NCBI GenBank assembly: GCA_023101885.1
Contig: JALPQD010000832.1
Coordinates: forward strand, 186,001 to 250,000
Length of the DNA stretch: 64,000 nt
DNA from: Typhlomys cinereus
Taxonomy: Eukaryota; Chordata; Mammalia; Rodentia; Platacanthomyidae
Direction of reading: 5' to 3'
Shown here piece after piece: positions 14,768 through 26,721 of this stretch (its first letter is position 1; each line of letters starts with the position of its first letter). The notes below the pieces were generated by a model. It made no database searches, was not told where the DNA came from, and saw only the letters and a program-made list of their open reading frames with translations. A program made the position numbers and the translations under genes.

Positions 14768-16165
14768 AAATATAGGGGGACCAAATTAATTTACAAGGTA
14801 AGAAATCTTTGGTATGGCTAATGGATAATATTTCACCATTGAAGATACAAATGACACTTTGGGGAATGCTAACAGATTTTTGGAAAAAGAAAATAATTGG
14901 CAAATATATTCATGTATTAAATATAAAATTTCTTAAATAGTAATTTATTTTTGGTACTAAATTTTAAAGTACAATCTGCTTTTAATATTTTTCATAATTA
15001 AACTAAGTTGCTGGACTTAATACATGATTTTTTCAATGATAAGATTTTCATAAATGTTGATCTGCTTTTGATGATGTTTTCAAAAGTAATTTTAAAGCTG
15101 TTTCCAGTGAATTGTATGTTATTAATGTGTTTGTATGTTTATATATTCTCTGTTTATATGTTGTGTGTCTTGTGTTTTAACATACAAAATCTGAGGCCAC
15201 TTCAATTTTTTTTCATTCCTGTTATACACTAATATTAAATTTTTGGCATGTCATTTTTAAATACATGTATACATGGTTAAAAATAAAAACAAATAATTTT
15301 CATATCTAAGGCTTTAGCCATTTTAGGTTTAAATTAATCACAACTGTTTTTCTGATAGATTGTAAGTTTTCTTTCATGAAAAATTATATCATTTGTTTTT
15401 GATCTTTAATAGGGCTACAAATAAAAATGCCATTGTGTTCTTAAAGGTTTTTCTATGTGTTCCCAAAATAAGAAAGCCACTATATTGCTTGACTGAACTT
15501 GCTCACTCCTCTAATTTCTTTTATAGAATTTTGTCTCATCAAATCTAGCAACCAGAAAAATACAAATGTCTTCTAATAAAATTCAATGGAATTTCTTCAT
15601 TCTAGTGATAAGATATAATGATATCTAAATGTTTATATTGCCAAAAAGGTTGCTTATCTAAACAGACATACAGGTATTCTTTTGTGATCATGTGCTGCTT
15701 GTTTATTCCATAGTTGATAAAGAATGGTCTCTACAAAATTGAAAGAACTTTTAATAATTTGTGTTATAATTAATATATACATTTGGTTCTAAAAGATATT
15801 AAAGTACTACAATTAACTAAATTTTTTATAAATTTTACATTTTCATTCCAAAATGAGATTTAAGGCTGTTCATCTTAAATCAAATGTTTTTTTGTTTATA
15901 TTATAAGGTTCATGTGTTTTAAAGATTTGAATTTTATAGTTGCTTAATGCTAAAGTAAATAAGTAAATTGAGAACTACATTATCTTAGATTTCAAGGTAT
16001 GCATTTAAAAATGACTACATACAAATATATATAGTCTACACAATTGCCTGAAAAGCCCAACTCTTTATTTCTTTTAAGATAAAGTTTATGATTACTCAGA
16101 AAGTTGTGTTATAATTATAAAAAACTAAAGTATATTAAAGTCCTTCTAACTATAATTACTCAGAG
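14768..16165 (+). other. Decayed proviral interior
   Basis: AT-rich, with no recognisable gag domain or long open frame. By position it should hold the leader and gag, but I see no capsid or nucleocapsid motif, so it may be deleted or replaced. Confidence 0.45.
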
Positions 16166-16169
16166 GACT

Positions 16170-16430
16170 AAGATACATATCAAATCTCACCAGGACCACT
16201 TCTGGTAGTACAGGGCTTACCTCCAGGGTCTTGTTGGTATCTAAACAAACTGTTGGAATTCCCACTAAGGTTCGGGACCCTCTACTAACAGGCTATTTGT
16301 GATTGATTTTAAGAACAAATAATACAACCTTACCTTGAGAGGTTTTATTGCTTATTCAAAAGTTATTGATACTGATTATAAAAAATATGGTTATGGTTTT
16401 GGCCTCCTTGCTTTTAAAAAATATTTATTC
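16170..16430 (+). pseudogene. Possible betaretroviral pro/dUTPase remnant
   Basis: Broken plus-strand frames give a GLPPG-like stretch, then TVGIPTKV, then VIDTDYKKYGYG near 16360-16395. The last resembles the conserved GVIDxDYxGE motif of retroviral dUTPase. Stops and frame changes separate the pieces. Weak on its own, but its place inside a class II-like provirus supports it. Confidence 0.35.
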
Positions 16431-16511
16431 TGGGCAAGAGAAAAATTCATCAAATGTTAATATCTACAAAATTAATGAGAAAACTATTACAAACAGGGTT
16501 TAGACAAATTT

Positions 16512-16766
16512 TTGCCAAATACAGTTATGCTAAATATAAATTACTCATTTTCCTTCTTCACTGGCTACAGTGTCAGGGCAACTGCTCTCCATCTCATTTC
16601 TTCCTTCCTATACTTTTCAAAACCTCTTCCAAATGTAACCTATGCTATCATAGGAGGAATTGTTCTTTTATTAATTATATTGCTTAAGTGTCTCCTTAAA
16701 CACATGTCTGACAGCGCTTCATCAAAAAGACCATGCTACAAGTGCTTATGGCCTTTGAATATCTAA
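16512..16766 (+). pseudogene. Possible env transmembrane-subunit end
   Basis: An 84-codon open frame has a strong hydrophobic segment (AIIGGIVLLLIILLKCLL) followed by a short basic, cysteine-containing tail and a stop. This is the shape of a class II retroviral envelope membrane anchor and tail. The non-coding stretch after it (16770-17000) resembles the region normally found just before a 3' LTR. The frame has no start region or ectodomain. The assignment rests on shape and context only. Confidence 0.4.
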
Positions 16767-17039
16767 GCCATGGCCTCCCTAGAGATGTGGTTCTAGCTTG
16801 GATTACAGAGATTCATGAGGCCTAATTCTAATCTACTATCCATATCTAGAGGTAAGGTCTTTTGAGGGTCGGTAGTCAACAATGGGTAAGATCCTGTGAG
16901 ACAGGATGACCTGAAACAGACCCAGTCTGTCATGCTAGACCTCTGAGGGAGGGTCAACAAGGTTAGAGCAAAGAACTCTGGTTCCCGCTAGGCTGTCAAA
17001 ATAAATAAAAAAACAACATCACATCATATATTTGGTTGT

Positions 17040-17515
17040 CACATTTTCCAGGACCTGCTAATATTTTTCCAAATTCAAGGAATACTGTGTTTGCTGATCC
17101 ACAATTGGAATGCACATAGATGTTCATAAATTGTTTGCCTGTTTAGGTTTAATATCAACTGATATTAAAGACAGATAATGGACCAATTTATACATCTCGT
17201 GCCTTTGCCTATTTTACTAAACAACATATTTCTCATAACAAACATTCTCTATAATCTCCAAAGACAAGGATTTGTTGTTAAACATGCTAATGACATAATT
17301 AAATAGTATTTTAAAGATTAAAGAGGGGGAGAGGGCTTCCTCAAATACATCTCATTTAATTCTTTCCTCCATTTTATACATTTTAAATTTAGAAAAAAGA
17401 AAGAAGTACAGTCAAAGATGGCTTTACAGACCCAGGGGTCCTCTGAGTCACGGGTATCTTTGTGTTTCTCTATCAACAGGCAGATTCTCAAGCATTTAGT
17501 CTTCTCAATAGAAAA
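17040..17515 (+). pseudogene. Retroviral integrase remnant
   Basis: The sequence at 17171-17185 encodes TDNGP, followed by IYTSRAFAYF. This matches the integrase core around its second catalytic aspartate. Downstream pieces in changing frames resemble the C-terminal part, ending in a segment like the class II integrase tail (FVFLYQQADSQA, about 17460-17500). Multiple stops and frameshifts are present. It lies downstream of the env-like segment, the reverse of normal gene order. Confidence 0.65.
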
Positions 17516-18246
17516 TCATAGAGAGTCTTCTTAACCAGATTACAGTGCTCAGCCTACAGAAAAAAAAGGAGTTGGCATCAATGCAGAACAACTCGAGGAG
17601 CCAGACTGACCTGAAGCCACTTAATAGTCTGACCTGAAAGGAGCCAGCACTAATCCCAGAGTCACAATAACCCCTGACCCCAGACATCTCTTCTTGACTA
17701 TTATTATGCTGCTATATTCTTCAACATTTTAGACTTTAAATATCAGACATTCCTGAATGGTCAGTGTCTGTACACAAAATGTTTCCTTCTAGGGTGGATT
17801 CCTGACCCCTGTTGGACTGACTCTAAGAGTCTTTCACAAACTGGACTTTGAAAGCTAACTGCTACTCACCATATGCTAAAGGGCGTTATTTTTCTATTTA
17901 AAATTCACTATTGTGTACTAACCATATTTTACTTATGGTTCCTAAACATGTATGATTTTTGTTGACTTTTGTTGACCTTTATCCCATCAAATGTATCCAT
18001 TGTTTAATTGCTAATTGTGCTTTTCCTGAACATAAAGATAAGTCAATATAGGTACTGAGATAGAATTTATATTTGAGACTGAATTCAGGCTCATTTAAAT
18101 AACATGTATAATTTAAAATCCCATAAAAGATCTGGTTAGCTTGACACTTGTTGCTATGGGAGTTTATTTGTTTGCCTTTTTGTAATCTTTGCATTGCTCA
18201 GATTATAAAAATAATATTAAAACTAGGTTTAATTTTTTAATAATAA
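17516..18246 (+). other. Proviral sequence before the 3' LTR, no recognisable gene
   Basis: AT-rich, with frames of 71 codons or fewer and no similarity I recognise. By position it would be env, but no envelope motif is visible. Confidence 0.4.
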
Positions 18247-18259
18247 AACAAGGGGGAAT
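18247..18259 (+). promoter_or_regulatory. Polypurine tract of the 4.8-kb provirus
   Basis: acaagggggaatt lies immediately before the TG start of the 3' LTR, the usual plus-strand primer position. Confidence 0.7.
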
Positions 18260-18911
18260 TGTGGGAGTTGTCAGGCCCAAAACCTGCTCTGGAGAATGAC
18301 ACATTAGCATCTAAAACAGACAGTTTTTAGGGGCTACTTCCTTTGGAAGTTCCATTTGCCTCTTGTCTGCAAGACAATGGCAGATGAACTCCTTCCCTCT
18401 GAAATTGAATTTACTTCCTGTCTGTTCTTGGATCACTTTTGTTACCTGGGTTACCTCCCCTTACAGTGCCTTCCTACATATTTGAGATATGCTAATGCAC
18501 AGATCAAGTAACTCTGTTTTGAGGCATATAGCATCTATTCTCTTCTAGCAACAAGGTGTCATGGCTGTTTTCTCTACTTAGAGACATTATGTCTGGTCAC
18601 AGAGCAAAAAAAAAAAAAAAAAGAAAAAAAGTCACTCCTGCCTTTTTTTTATTAATTGGAATGTATACACTGGTATACATTGGAATATATATGTTTTACA
18701 TAATCCTGTAAAGAATTTGGTCCTGTTCTTTGATGTTTTCCTGAATTTGGCCCTGCTCCTTGATGGTTTTCCTACAAATACTCATGTATGCCTCAATAAA
18801 GCTGGCTTGGATGATGGAAGACATCTGAGGTTCCCTCTGACTTCATGCCTCATCAATTCCTATTGCTCCCACTTCTGTTTCTGCATGTAAATCTGGGTTT
18901 ATGCTGGTTCA
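18260..18911 (+). mobile_element. 3' LTR of the 4.8-kb provirus
   Basis: Begins TGTGGGAGTTG, ends GGTTCA, with AATAAA at 18795-18800. It pairs with the LTR at 14100-14749. An A-rich tract (about 18605-18630) is longer than in the 5' copy. I found no convincing target duplication. Confidence 0.85.
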
Positions 18912-18916
18912 TTGGC

Positions 18917-18987
18917 CCTGGGATGTGAACTTAGAACCTACTGCGCGTGAAACAAAGTCTTAACCAATGAGTCATCTCTCCAGCCCT
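18917..18987 (-). repeat. tRNA-derived SINE head
   Basis: The reverse complement reads ggctggagagatgactcattggttaagac, with a box A-like tgactcattgg, the 5' end of a rodent tRNA-derived SINE. The provirus appears to lie against or inside it. Confidence 0.7.
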
Positions 18988-18989
18988 GA

Positions 18990-20525
18990 ATATTATAAAG
19001 TTTGTTTAAAGATGATTCACATTCAATTCCCTAAATGGATTAAAACATTGAATTACACATTAAATTGAAGATTCAAAGAAAATATTATATATCAGTTTGA
19101 TGGCTAAGAGGGAATGATAGCAACCAAACTGCATATATAAAGCCCTTATGAAAGAAGAGGAGAAGTAACTTTTAAAAGGTGTACCATGTTGTATGTCTTT
19201 GCCAAATTAAGAAATAATGAAGGTACAGCAGTTCTAACCCTGTATTCACACATATGAAAACAATCTAGAACTTTAGAAAGAAACAGACTATTCAATAGTT
19301 AGTAGTGTTAAACTCAGGAATCAAAGTCAAGAAAAAAAATATGACAAAGGAGAAAGAAAACTCATACAAAAGTTATGATATAATCTAAATCACAGAGTTG
19401 ACTTACAGACAAAAGGTCAATTTGAAAATTATACAAAGCAAAAACACATTGAATAGTATAGAGGAAAAATTCATAAATGTGTAAGAGTCCATATTATAAT
19501 TAAGTTGTAGGGGACAAATCTAAGTACAAAAGTCTGATAATTTTATAAACCAGACAGATGGAAAATTAAAGATAATATGTTTTGATTTTTCAACACACAT
19601 CCACTATTACTTACAAAGCAAATGTATTTCTTACCACTGTCAGTAAAATTAAAGTGCATCAAACTATTCACTATATGGAAGACATTTGCATCCCAGGAGG
19701 AATGTCTATATTCAAATACAAAAACATAAATGAATCTAATATAGTTCACAAGAAAATCATTCTTTATCATGTATATATATTTATGTGTGTGTATAATTGT
19801 ATATATATGTAGATTTATATTACATATACACATATATCCATATGTATGTATATATATATATGACTAAAAACTTAGAGGAGGAAGATGTTTGATTCTTACT
19901 CATTATTTTTCCCATGTGTAGAAGGCGAGTTCACATCAACATCAGGAACCTTGGAAACTGGTTACTCTATATATATTCAACATAGTTGAGAGAGTGGTAT
20001 ACATTCTTTCTTGCCAGCACAAAAACTGAATCAACTCTATTTAGTTCCCTTATCAACATATTTTCCCACACAACAAGGGTGTTTCTTCCCACAGAAATTG
20101 GATGATCAACAAAAGGCTTGATCAGTACTTAGCTTAAGTAAGAATACCTCACAGATGTGCGCAAATACCTCACCTTACAATTCTTGAAATGGAATCTTCA
20201 AGGAAAATCATAAGACGGATGACAGATGTTTGATTTGTAGACAACATGTAAAGTTGTCTTACACACATATACTGTGGCACACAGGTTTACACTCATAATG
20301 ACCACATCAACAATTACAAGGACATAATTTTAAAAAACTTCCATGTACTATATTTATAAAAACATGAAAACCAAGGTAAAAAAAATCCTTTCATATGAAA
20401 CAAGGGAGAAGACAAAAAAGGGGTCCTCCATGGTTTGACACTAAATTATCTACATAAATTATCTACATACATGTACATAACACAAAAGAAAATGTCAAAA
20501 TAAACAGTAAAATATTCTGGTACTG
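18990..20525. other. No gene seen
   Basis: AT-rich intergenic sequence. A TA/TG-rich simple-repeat patch lies at about 19770-19862. The overlapping open frames around 19543-19833 on both strands come from low-complexity sequence. Confidence 0.6.
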
Positions 20526-20529
20526 CTTG

Positions 20530-21225
20530 TTTTGTGTTTCAATCTTCTTGTTGGATTTTAGGTCTTGTTGGAAGTAGCCACATTCATGGACTACACATAG
20601 GCCTCAGAAGCAGTTATCTATTCTCTAGCATGTCTGTTCCAAATCTGTCATCTTCACTCACTCACTGAAGTAGAAGTTTCTTAATTCCACATCCCCTGTA
20701 ACCTACTTAGAAGAACCCTAGACAAAGTCATCTGGCTGAATGCTTCTGATATACTTCTCTAATTTTACCACATCTGTCTCAATCTCCCAAAGCTTCACAT
20801 ATAGAAAGGTGGAAGACTATGCAGCGACAGCATTATACTTATGTTTTTATTTTGTGGATCATACTGTGGAAGGATTTCTTCATGGAGTCCCTTTACTTGG
20901 CAGTCCTCCTCAGGACATCCAAAGAGATCAATGTCCTCATCGTTTTTAATATCTGTAGCAGCACTTCCATTGACATCCTCCACATTAGCAGGACCAGAGT
21001 TGCCTGAAATTTTCTTCATTCTTGGCAGCCTGTTACTTCCCTTTTCCTAAGACCTGATGTGATTTTACCAGTAGAAGGCAAGATGCAAGTGTGCAAGTGA
21101 TGGCCCAGAGACTGCTTTGAATACTGCCACATATATTATGATGACACATGCACCTCAATGTAGCTTTTGACTGCTAGGTAATCTTTAAGGACCTGGTGGC
21201 AGGTAGGGCATTTCCATTTCAGATA
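20530..21225 (-). pseudogene. Eef1b2-ps: Processed pseudogene of Eef1b2 (elongation factor 1-beta)
   Basis: The minus strand carries, in order and without introns, broken stretches of EF-1beta, the guanine-exchange subunit for eEF1A. Seen are VLKDYLAVKSYIEV near 21180 (N-terminal domain), GPANVEDVNGSAATD and the acidic NDEDIDLFG (21019-20795), and EKYIRSIQPD near 20745 (C-terminal exchange domain). MTDLEQT and the end region fall near 20640-20540. Several stops and frameshifts break it. The coding order across exon boundaries without introns marks a retrocopy. No poly(A) tail or target duplication was clear, so both ends are approximate. Confidence 0.85.
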
Positions 21226-21229
21226 ATTA

Positions 21230-22585
21230 TAGTCTGGCTGTCTCAGGGAGTTGGAGGGCAATGGGAAGAGAGAGCCTAAGAAACTCAAATACCCTGTTGC
21301 TTCTGATGGCTACTCTAATCAAAATACTTGCCGTTAATCTGAAATAGATCCACTGATCCATATGGTAGAAGTAATAATCACTTGTCTGGTTGATCTAACA
21401 TGCCCCAAACATATATACATGTTCTGAAACTATAGAAGGCATAGACACAAACATGTAAAATATTCAAAATTGATACACATAAAGCAAAATTTCAACATGT
21501 TGAAGGAACTATATTAAAAACTCAGAATAAAATCCTATTCTAAATTTTGAAAGAAAATATTCAATTGTTGTTTTCTAATGTTAGAATTACATACCCATTC
21601 ATTTGTAGTTAACATTTGCGGTGTTGAAGGGTGAATCGAAAGTCAAAAATATGACATACTTCTTTCAGCACATAACTTAAATAACAGACTCATTTTCTAA
21701 TTGAAAACAAAGGGCATGGAGATGACTATAGTTAAAATTCAAAAACACATAAGTGTTTAAAAAGTTAAAATTCCTTTTTTATCTGAGGATAATATGATAT
21801 CCTTTAAGAATGGGGGGACCCATTCTAAGTATATCAATTTAACAATCTCTACACTGAAAAAATTTGCAATATTTGTTCTTGGAGATATATTAATTGAAAG
21901 TCAAGAAGTCTTATTAAGAAGATCACAAAATATTGAAACAAATTTAATTGATCCAGAGGTAAAAAACCTCCTCATCTTAATAACACTATTACCATAGAAC
22001 CCATAAATAAGGAAATGAACTTCACTGGGAAAGAAATAAATTTTGATAGTTTTCAGGTATTTAGAAAAATACTGTTTGAGGAACCTAAATCAATATCTCA
22101 TGAAAATTACAAATAAGTAAAAAATATCCTAATTTTAAAAGCTACAGATATCAAAATACACAAATAGGAAGTATTTTTATGACCACTCTTCAAACCACAC
22201 TAAGCAGACAGTAACCAAAAGAGTAAAGTATATCTACTAACATCTTTCTAAAGAATAAATGGTGAGGTTGGCAAGAAAAAGCAATGGACAAAATGTGTTC
22301 ATAGGACACTTATCCATTCTGGGAATGCTGATATGTCAGCCGCTCCTCTGTCCTATGAGTAGAGCATCTTTACAGAACCACTTGCTCCTACCATGTTGTC
22401 CCCATCATAGGATCCAACTCAAATGGCTACCAGATAATTGACTGCACTCTTGGTAAACCATGAGACAAACTAACTCTTTCTTCCTTCAAAGAGGCTTCTT
22501 TCATTGATTTTAATAGGTAGACAGAGAACTGGCCAATACATTTAAATTACCTATTTTTCTCAAAGGGCTTAAGAATTTTGCTTTG
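21230..22585. other. No gene seen
   Basis: AT-rich unique-looking sequence; the open frames are short and have no recognisable motif. Confidence 0.6.
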
Positions 22586-22589
22586 CCTT

Positions 22590-22850
22590 TAAAGCAAAAG
22601 GATCTGAGATCAGATTCCACATTCCATGTAAAAACACCAAGTTTAAATGCTGGGTGCCTGCAATTGTTGGAACTGCAAAGATGATCTTTGTAAACCCAAG
22701 GAAAAAAATATAAAGTAGAGCAACACAATTCTGAATGTAATCTTGGGGTTTCCACAGGAATATATAGTGCCTTTTCTACATACACACACACACACACACA
22801 GGAATGCACACAGACACAGTCACACACATACACACACACTCACTCAGAGA
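22590..22850 (+). repeat. Degraded tRNA-type SINE with CA tail
   Basis: Has ggatctgagatcagattcc (box B-like), ccatgtaaaaacacc, gctgggtgcctgc, then CA repeats at about 22778-22840. The layout matches the SINE at 24292-24590. Confidence 0.5.
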
Positions 22851-23204
22851 ATAACAGAATCTATAATCAGGGCAAAATTCTCATTTACTAAATGTGCTGT
22901 GAAAGAATATCCTTAGAAAAAGGAAATTTTACTACGAGACATGCTTTCTCTACATACACAATAATAAAATAAAGATTGACAAAGAATTAAATGTAAGAAC
23001 TGAAATCATGAAGCTAAAGCTCCAAAGGGTAAAATGTGAGAAGATGTCATGCTGTTTGATGAGATTATTCTCATTGTGTGCATGTGGGTGCATCAGTTTT
23101 GACAAAGAAAGTACTTCTGTGTGCATGACTGAGGAATATTCACAATGTCTCCAAATTGCTCTGCTCTGGGTGTCCCAAGACCTTTCATCCAGACATGTAA
23201 ATGC

Positions 23205-23312
23205 TGTTCACAGTTATTTCCACTCAATTTTATTACACAGGAGCTTATCCAAAATCAGAACCCTTTGCTTAGGAGGCAAGACTTTAAGTCTTGAGCCACC
23301 TCTCTGGTCCCT
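23205..23312 (-). repeat. tRNA-derived SINE fragment
   Basis: The reverse complement reads ggaccagagaggtggctcaa followed by gacttaaagtcttgcctcc, a SINE head. Confidence 0.6.
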
Positions 23313-24273
23313 ACAGTGCTCTAAGATATTTGGAAAATGGCTACTAGATAAAAAATATAAATTTGACCTCAAAATTAACAACCTAGAAATAATTACTTGG
23401 CTAAACGTATCCAACTTACAAAATGAGAAAATATTGGTGACTAGTTAGTCAACAAGCCATTCATTCCCAGACTGTAGATTTTAGGTGGAACACAAAAAAA
23501 CAGAAGGGAAGAAAATGGTCAGATTAAATCTGGATAAATATTCTCAGTAGAATTTCCTCAAAAATTTCTCACAAATAGCCCATGAAAGATATGCTTAATA
23601 ATTCAAATCATCTAAAAAATACCAATAAGGATTACAGTGAGGCATTATTATTCTGAAAGTAAAAAGACAAATGTTGAAAGGTTTAATCAAATGATGATGG
23701 TTATAAATGAATAGTATTATTGACTACACAGACTATCTGATCCACACCTCTCATGGCTCAGGGAATCTCACAGAATTGGGTGCAGGAAGAGTGGAAGATC
23801 TTGAATGAGTAGGGCTACAGCCAATCATTATCTTCCATACATCACCAGGATGTTGGATAACTGAGGGTATGGTAAGTCTTCAAAAATTGTTAATTATTTG
23901 TCCTATCAATCATTTCTCCATGGAAGGGGTAAGATCTCAACTTATCACAGGCTTGATTGCTAAAGGTAAATGGATGAAAGGGAAGGGCAGATGTTTTTCC
24001 TCAATGGTATGTCCAGTAATATGTGAATCATATTCCTGTAAGTGCTCAGAAACAGGACAAGAGTAATAATGATTTATTCTACATCTGGACTCTGCTTGCA
24101 TTGACAATGTTCTTAATCCCAGGGTGCAAGCCTCCTACTGCATGGAGAGTACAGCCAAGGAATCTCTGCTCTGACCTTGACAAGAAAGGATGAATAGGAA
24201 ATTCAGAAGGAAATAAAAGCAATAAGAGGTGAAAATATGTGGGAATGCTAAGGAAAGGAGAAGTGTTGTCATC
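23313..24273. other. No gene seen; possible old L1 3' UTR trace
   Basis: Mostly unique-looking AT-rich DNA. About 23740-23830 (tcatggctcagggaatctcac) resembles a heavily decayed L1 3' UTR. Confidence 0.45.
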
Positions 24274-24608
24274 AGAAAATGAGAGGTGGGGAGCTGGAGA
24301 GATGGCTCAGGAGTTAAGCCTCTGCCTTGCAGGCGGAAGGTACTGAGTTTGGATCCTAGATCCCATGTAAAGACGCCAGGTGGAAGCGGGGGCGGCCTGC
24401 GTTTCTGGTCCTGTTAGGGTGGAGCCTGTGAATCCCGGGGCAGAATATACAAGGAGGAGGTGGAGGCGTCCACGGTGGTTCTGAATTCGTGCGTGGTTCT
24501 ACACACATACACACATATATATACACATGTGCACACACACATACATGCACAATTGAATAAATAAGAAATTTTAAAAAATTTAAAAAAAGAAGAAAATGAG
24601 AGGTGGGG
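24274..24608 (+). mobile_element. Full-length tRNA-derived SINE with 18-bp target duplication
   Basis: The SINE body (24292-24590) has a tRNA-like head with box A (tggctcaggagtt) and box B-like (gagtttggatcc) sites, a GC-rich body (gcgggggcggcctgcg, gtgaatcccggggcag), a CA/TA tail and an A-rich end. The 18-mer agaaaatgagaggtgggg occurs at 24274-24291 and 24591-24608. The same family occurs at 33119-33388 and, reversed, at 46575-46806. The long exact duplication indicates a fairly recent L1-mediated insertion. Confidence 0.9.
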
Positions 24609-25915
24609 TTGGACTGGGGATTGAGTTGTGAAAATATCATTAATTTAGAGGGTTGATATATAAAAAGCTAAGGAATCAACAATTAAAACAACTAATGACT
24701 ACAATATGACACTTCCTCAATAGATTAAACATAGAACTATTACATAATACTACAGTACAATCATGAACCCTGAATTAACTCAATTTTTTTTTCAGGAAAT
24801 ATGCATCTCTTTACATTTGGTCAGCAAAGGGAAGAATGGAGAGTGACTCAGACCATTTGTGGACACCCTATAGAGATATCTGTGAATTAGTTAGTGAATT
24901 AAGAAATAAAAATTTGCTTAGAGTTGAGGACCTAGTGACCAAAGGAAGCACAGGTTAGCCTTAAGGGACAATGCAACAGAAAAGATGAGATTCCTTGGGG
25001 CCAGAGAGAAGAGAAAGAGAGCTGCCATGACAGTCTGGTAGAAGGAGAAAAAAGGAGAAGGCAGAATGAGATATCTGGGTGGGTCCAAATCTTTGTAGTC
25101 TCAAAAGTTCCTAAGGTGATATTCAGGAGTTAATAAGAAGTGTAAGTATTCTTCCAGAGTGAAGGTTGGAAGTGTGATCTTTTAAAGTAAACATGTATCT
25201 ACTTGTCAGAGGCAGTATTTGAGTGATAGACACTGAATTTAATAAGGGGATTGCATTATAGATTTACTTGAAAGAGAAAAATTTGAGGAATTTTGCTTCA
25301 GAAAAAGACAAGAATAGAGATTTTGCCTAAACTCACTATCAGTTTCCATCTGCTGATCTTATTATTCATGCCCACCTTAAAGGATTAATAACAACTGTCC
25401 AGGAAAGAGGCAGGACAGTGAAGGTCTCTACTTAATTCAAAAGTGGTGTCCTTGTTGGTGTGGTGTTAAGGGCAAATGTGCATATTAGGAGTTCTGCTCA
25501 GAGACCTCCAAATGTGTCTACCACGTGAGAAAAGGAAATTAATTTATTCATTGGTACATACACAGAGACATGAGATAGAATAAAAAGCAGATGTATTGTA
25601 AAAATTAGAAATCAGCAGTTTTTCAGAAGACCTGAAGCCAGCGAAAAACCACATGATTTAAAATGTGGCAAATAAAATGCACTGTAAATAGTCACAGAAG
25701 AGAAACTGTCTGGTCCTGTTCATTGGTTCCTTTGTTCATTATCTGGTCACTCTGAATTAACTCAGCAGTGACGAATACAAATTTTAAATTTAACAACGTC
25801 TCCAATAGTTGGAGAAGCTAGCATAACAAAATTATTTCCCCTTTACGTAGATTTTAGAATGAAGTACAACACAAGTATCCTCTTTTTAATGTGAGCTCAT
25901 ATGTTCTTTTGTTAT
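24609..25915. other. No gene seen
   Basis: Unique-looking intergenic sequence without long frames or clear repeats. Confidence 0.55.
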
Positions 25916-25919
25916 TATT

Positions 25920-26215
25920 AAGATATGGAATATTACAGTAAATTTAGCAGAGGTATGGTTTCTGTAGTAGGGCAAATCTTGATGTTGAAAAGGCCCATCT
26001 TTCCTCCCTATCAATTTGATCCTGCAGTAGACTATATGCCCTCTCTGATCCAGGATGGATGGAACTTAAGTTGCCAGGAGATTCTACCACGTGGCATGCA
26101 TTCCTTATAAAATGCACTGTATGGACTGTGGAACCATAAGCCAAATATATCTCCCATGTCTCCCTTAAGATGGTGGTGCAAGTGTTGTCTTAGAATAGAA
26201 GAATAAAAACTGAGA
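25920..26215 (+). repeat. URR1-like (hAT-derived) rodent repeat
   Basis: The phrases aaccataagccaaatatatctc and cccttaagatgg resemble the end of the rodent URR1 non-autonomous DNA transposon. Related sequence lies reversed at 52480-52680 and in part at 50560-50660. The family name is from memory. Confidence 0.45.
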
Positions 26216-26670
26216 AAAAAGACAAGTTTGAATTACAGTGTAATGTTACAGTTTAAATTCAGTTGATCTCTGTTTCTTTGTACTAATTCTGGGGATGATC
26301 TTCCATGGCCTGTCAATTCAAGAGAGAAAACAGTCTCTCTTTGGAGCTCTGCCATTAAGCTGTTCCCTTTAAAAAGGAATTGGCATTCTTATGGTGAGAC
26401 CACTTCCTGAGATACTGTCTTCAGTTTGCAGACTCTTCAATTCTCCAAAGAAACTTCTGATTTTGGTATACTTATGGTAAATTTATCTCTTTAAAAGTAA
26501 CTATAAATTTGGTGTCTGTGTTTTTCTAGTTTATCAGTTCAATTAGTAATCACATTTTCTTATCAAATTTCAAAGTTTCAATGTATTTCTGCCTCATTCT
26601 TCAGTCCTTTTCATCATAAACCCGAAATGAGAGCTAAAAGTGAGCCATAACATGCTAACCAGACATTTCA
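26216..26670. other. No gene seen
   Basis: No recognisable coding or repeat signal. Confidence 0.5.
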
Positions 26671-26674
26671 AGGG

Positions 26675-26721
26675 ACAAAATTTAAATGTCTAACAAATAT
26701 CTTTAAAAATGGTCCATATCC
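26675..26721 (+). mobile_element. Older L1, left piece
   Basis: aatgtctaacaaatat... is the ORF2 text found at about 27263 in the inserted L1. It continues at 28792 after the nested insertion. Its last 17 bases (26705-26721, aaaaatggtccatatcc) are duplicated at 28775-28791 with one mismatch. Confidence 0.75.

Noticed and set aside
22510..22839. Cysteine-valine-rich frames here and at 24356, 33147 and 54703
   Set aside because: Translations of CA/TG microsatellites.
24292..24360. tRNA gene
   Set aside because: Box A and B-like sites are present, but the sequence continues into a SINE body and does not fold into a complete tRNA by eye.
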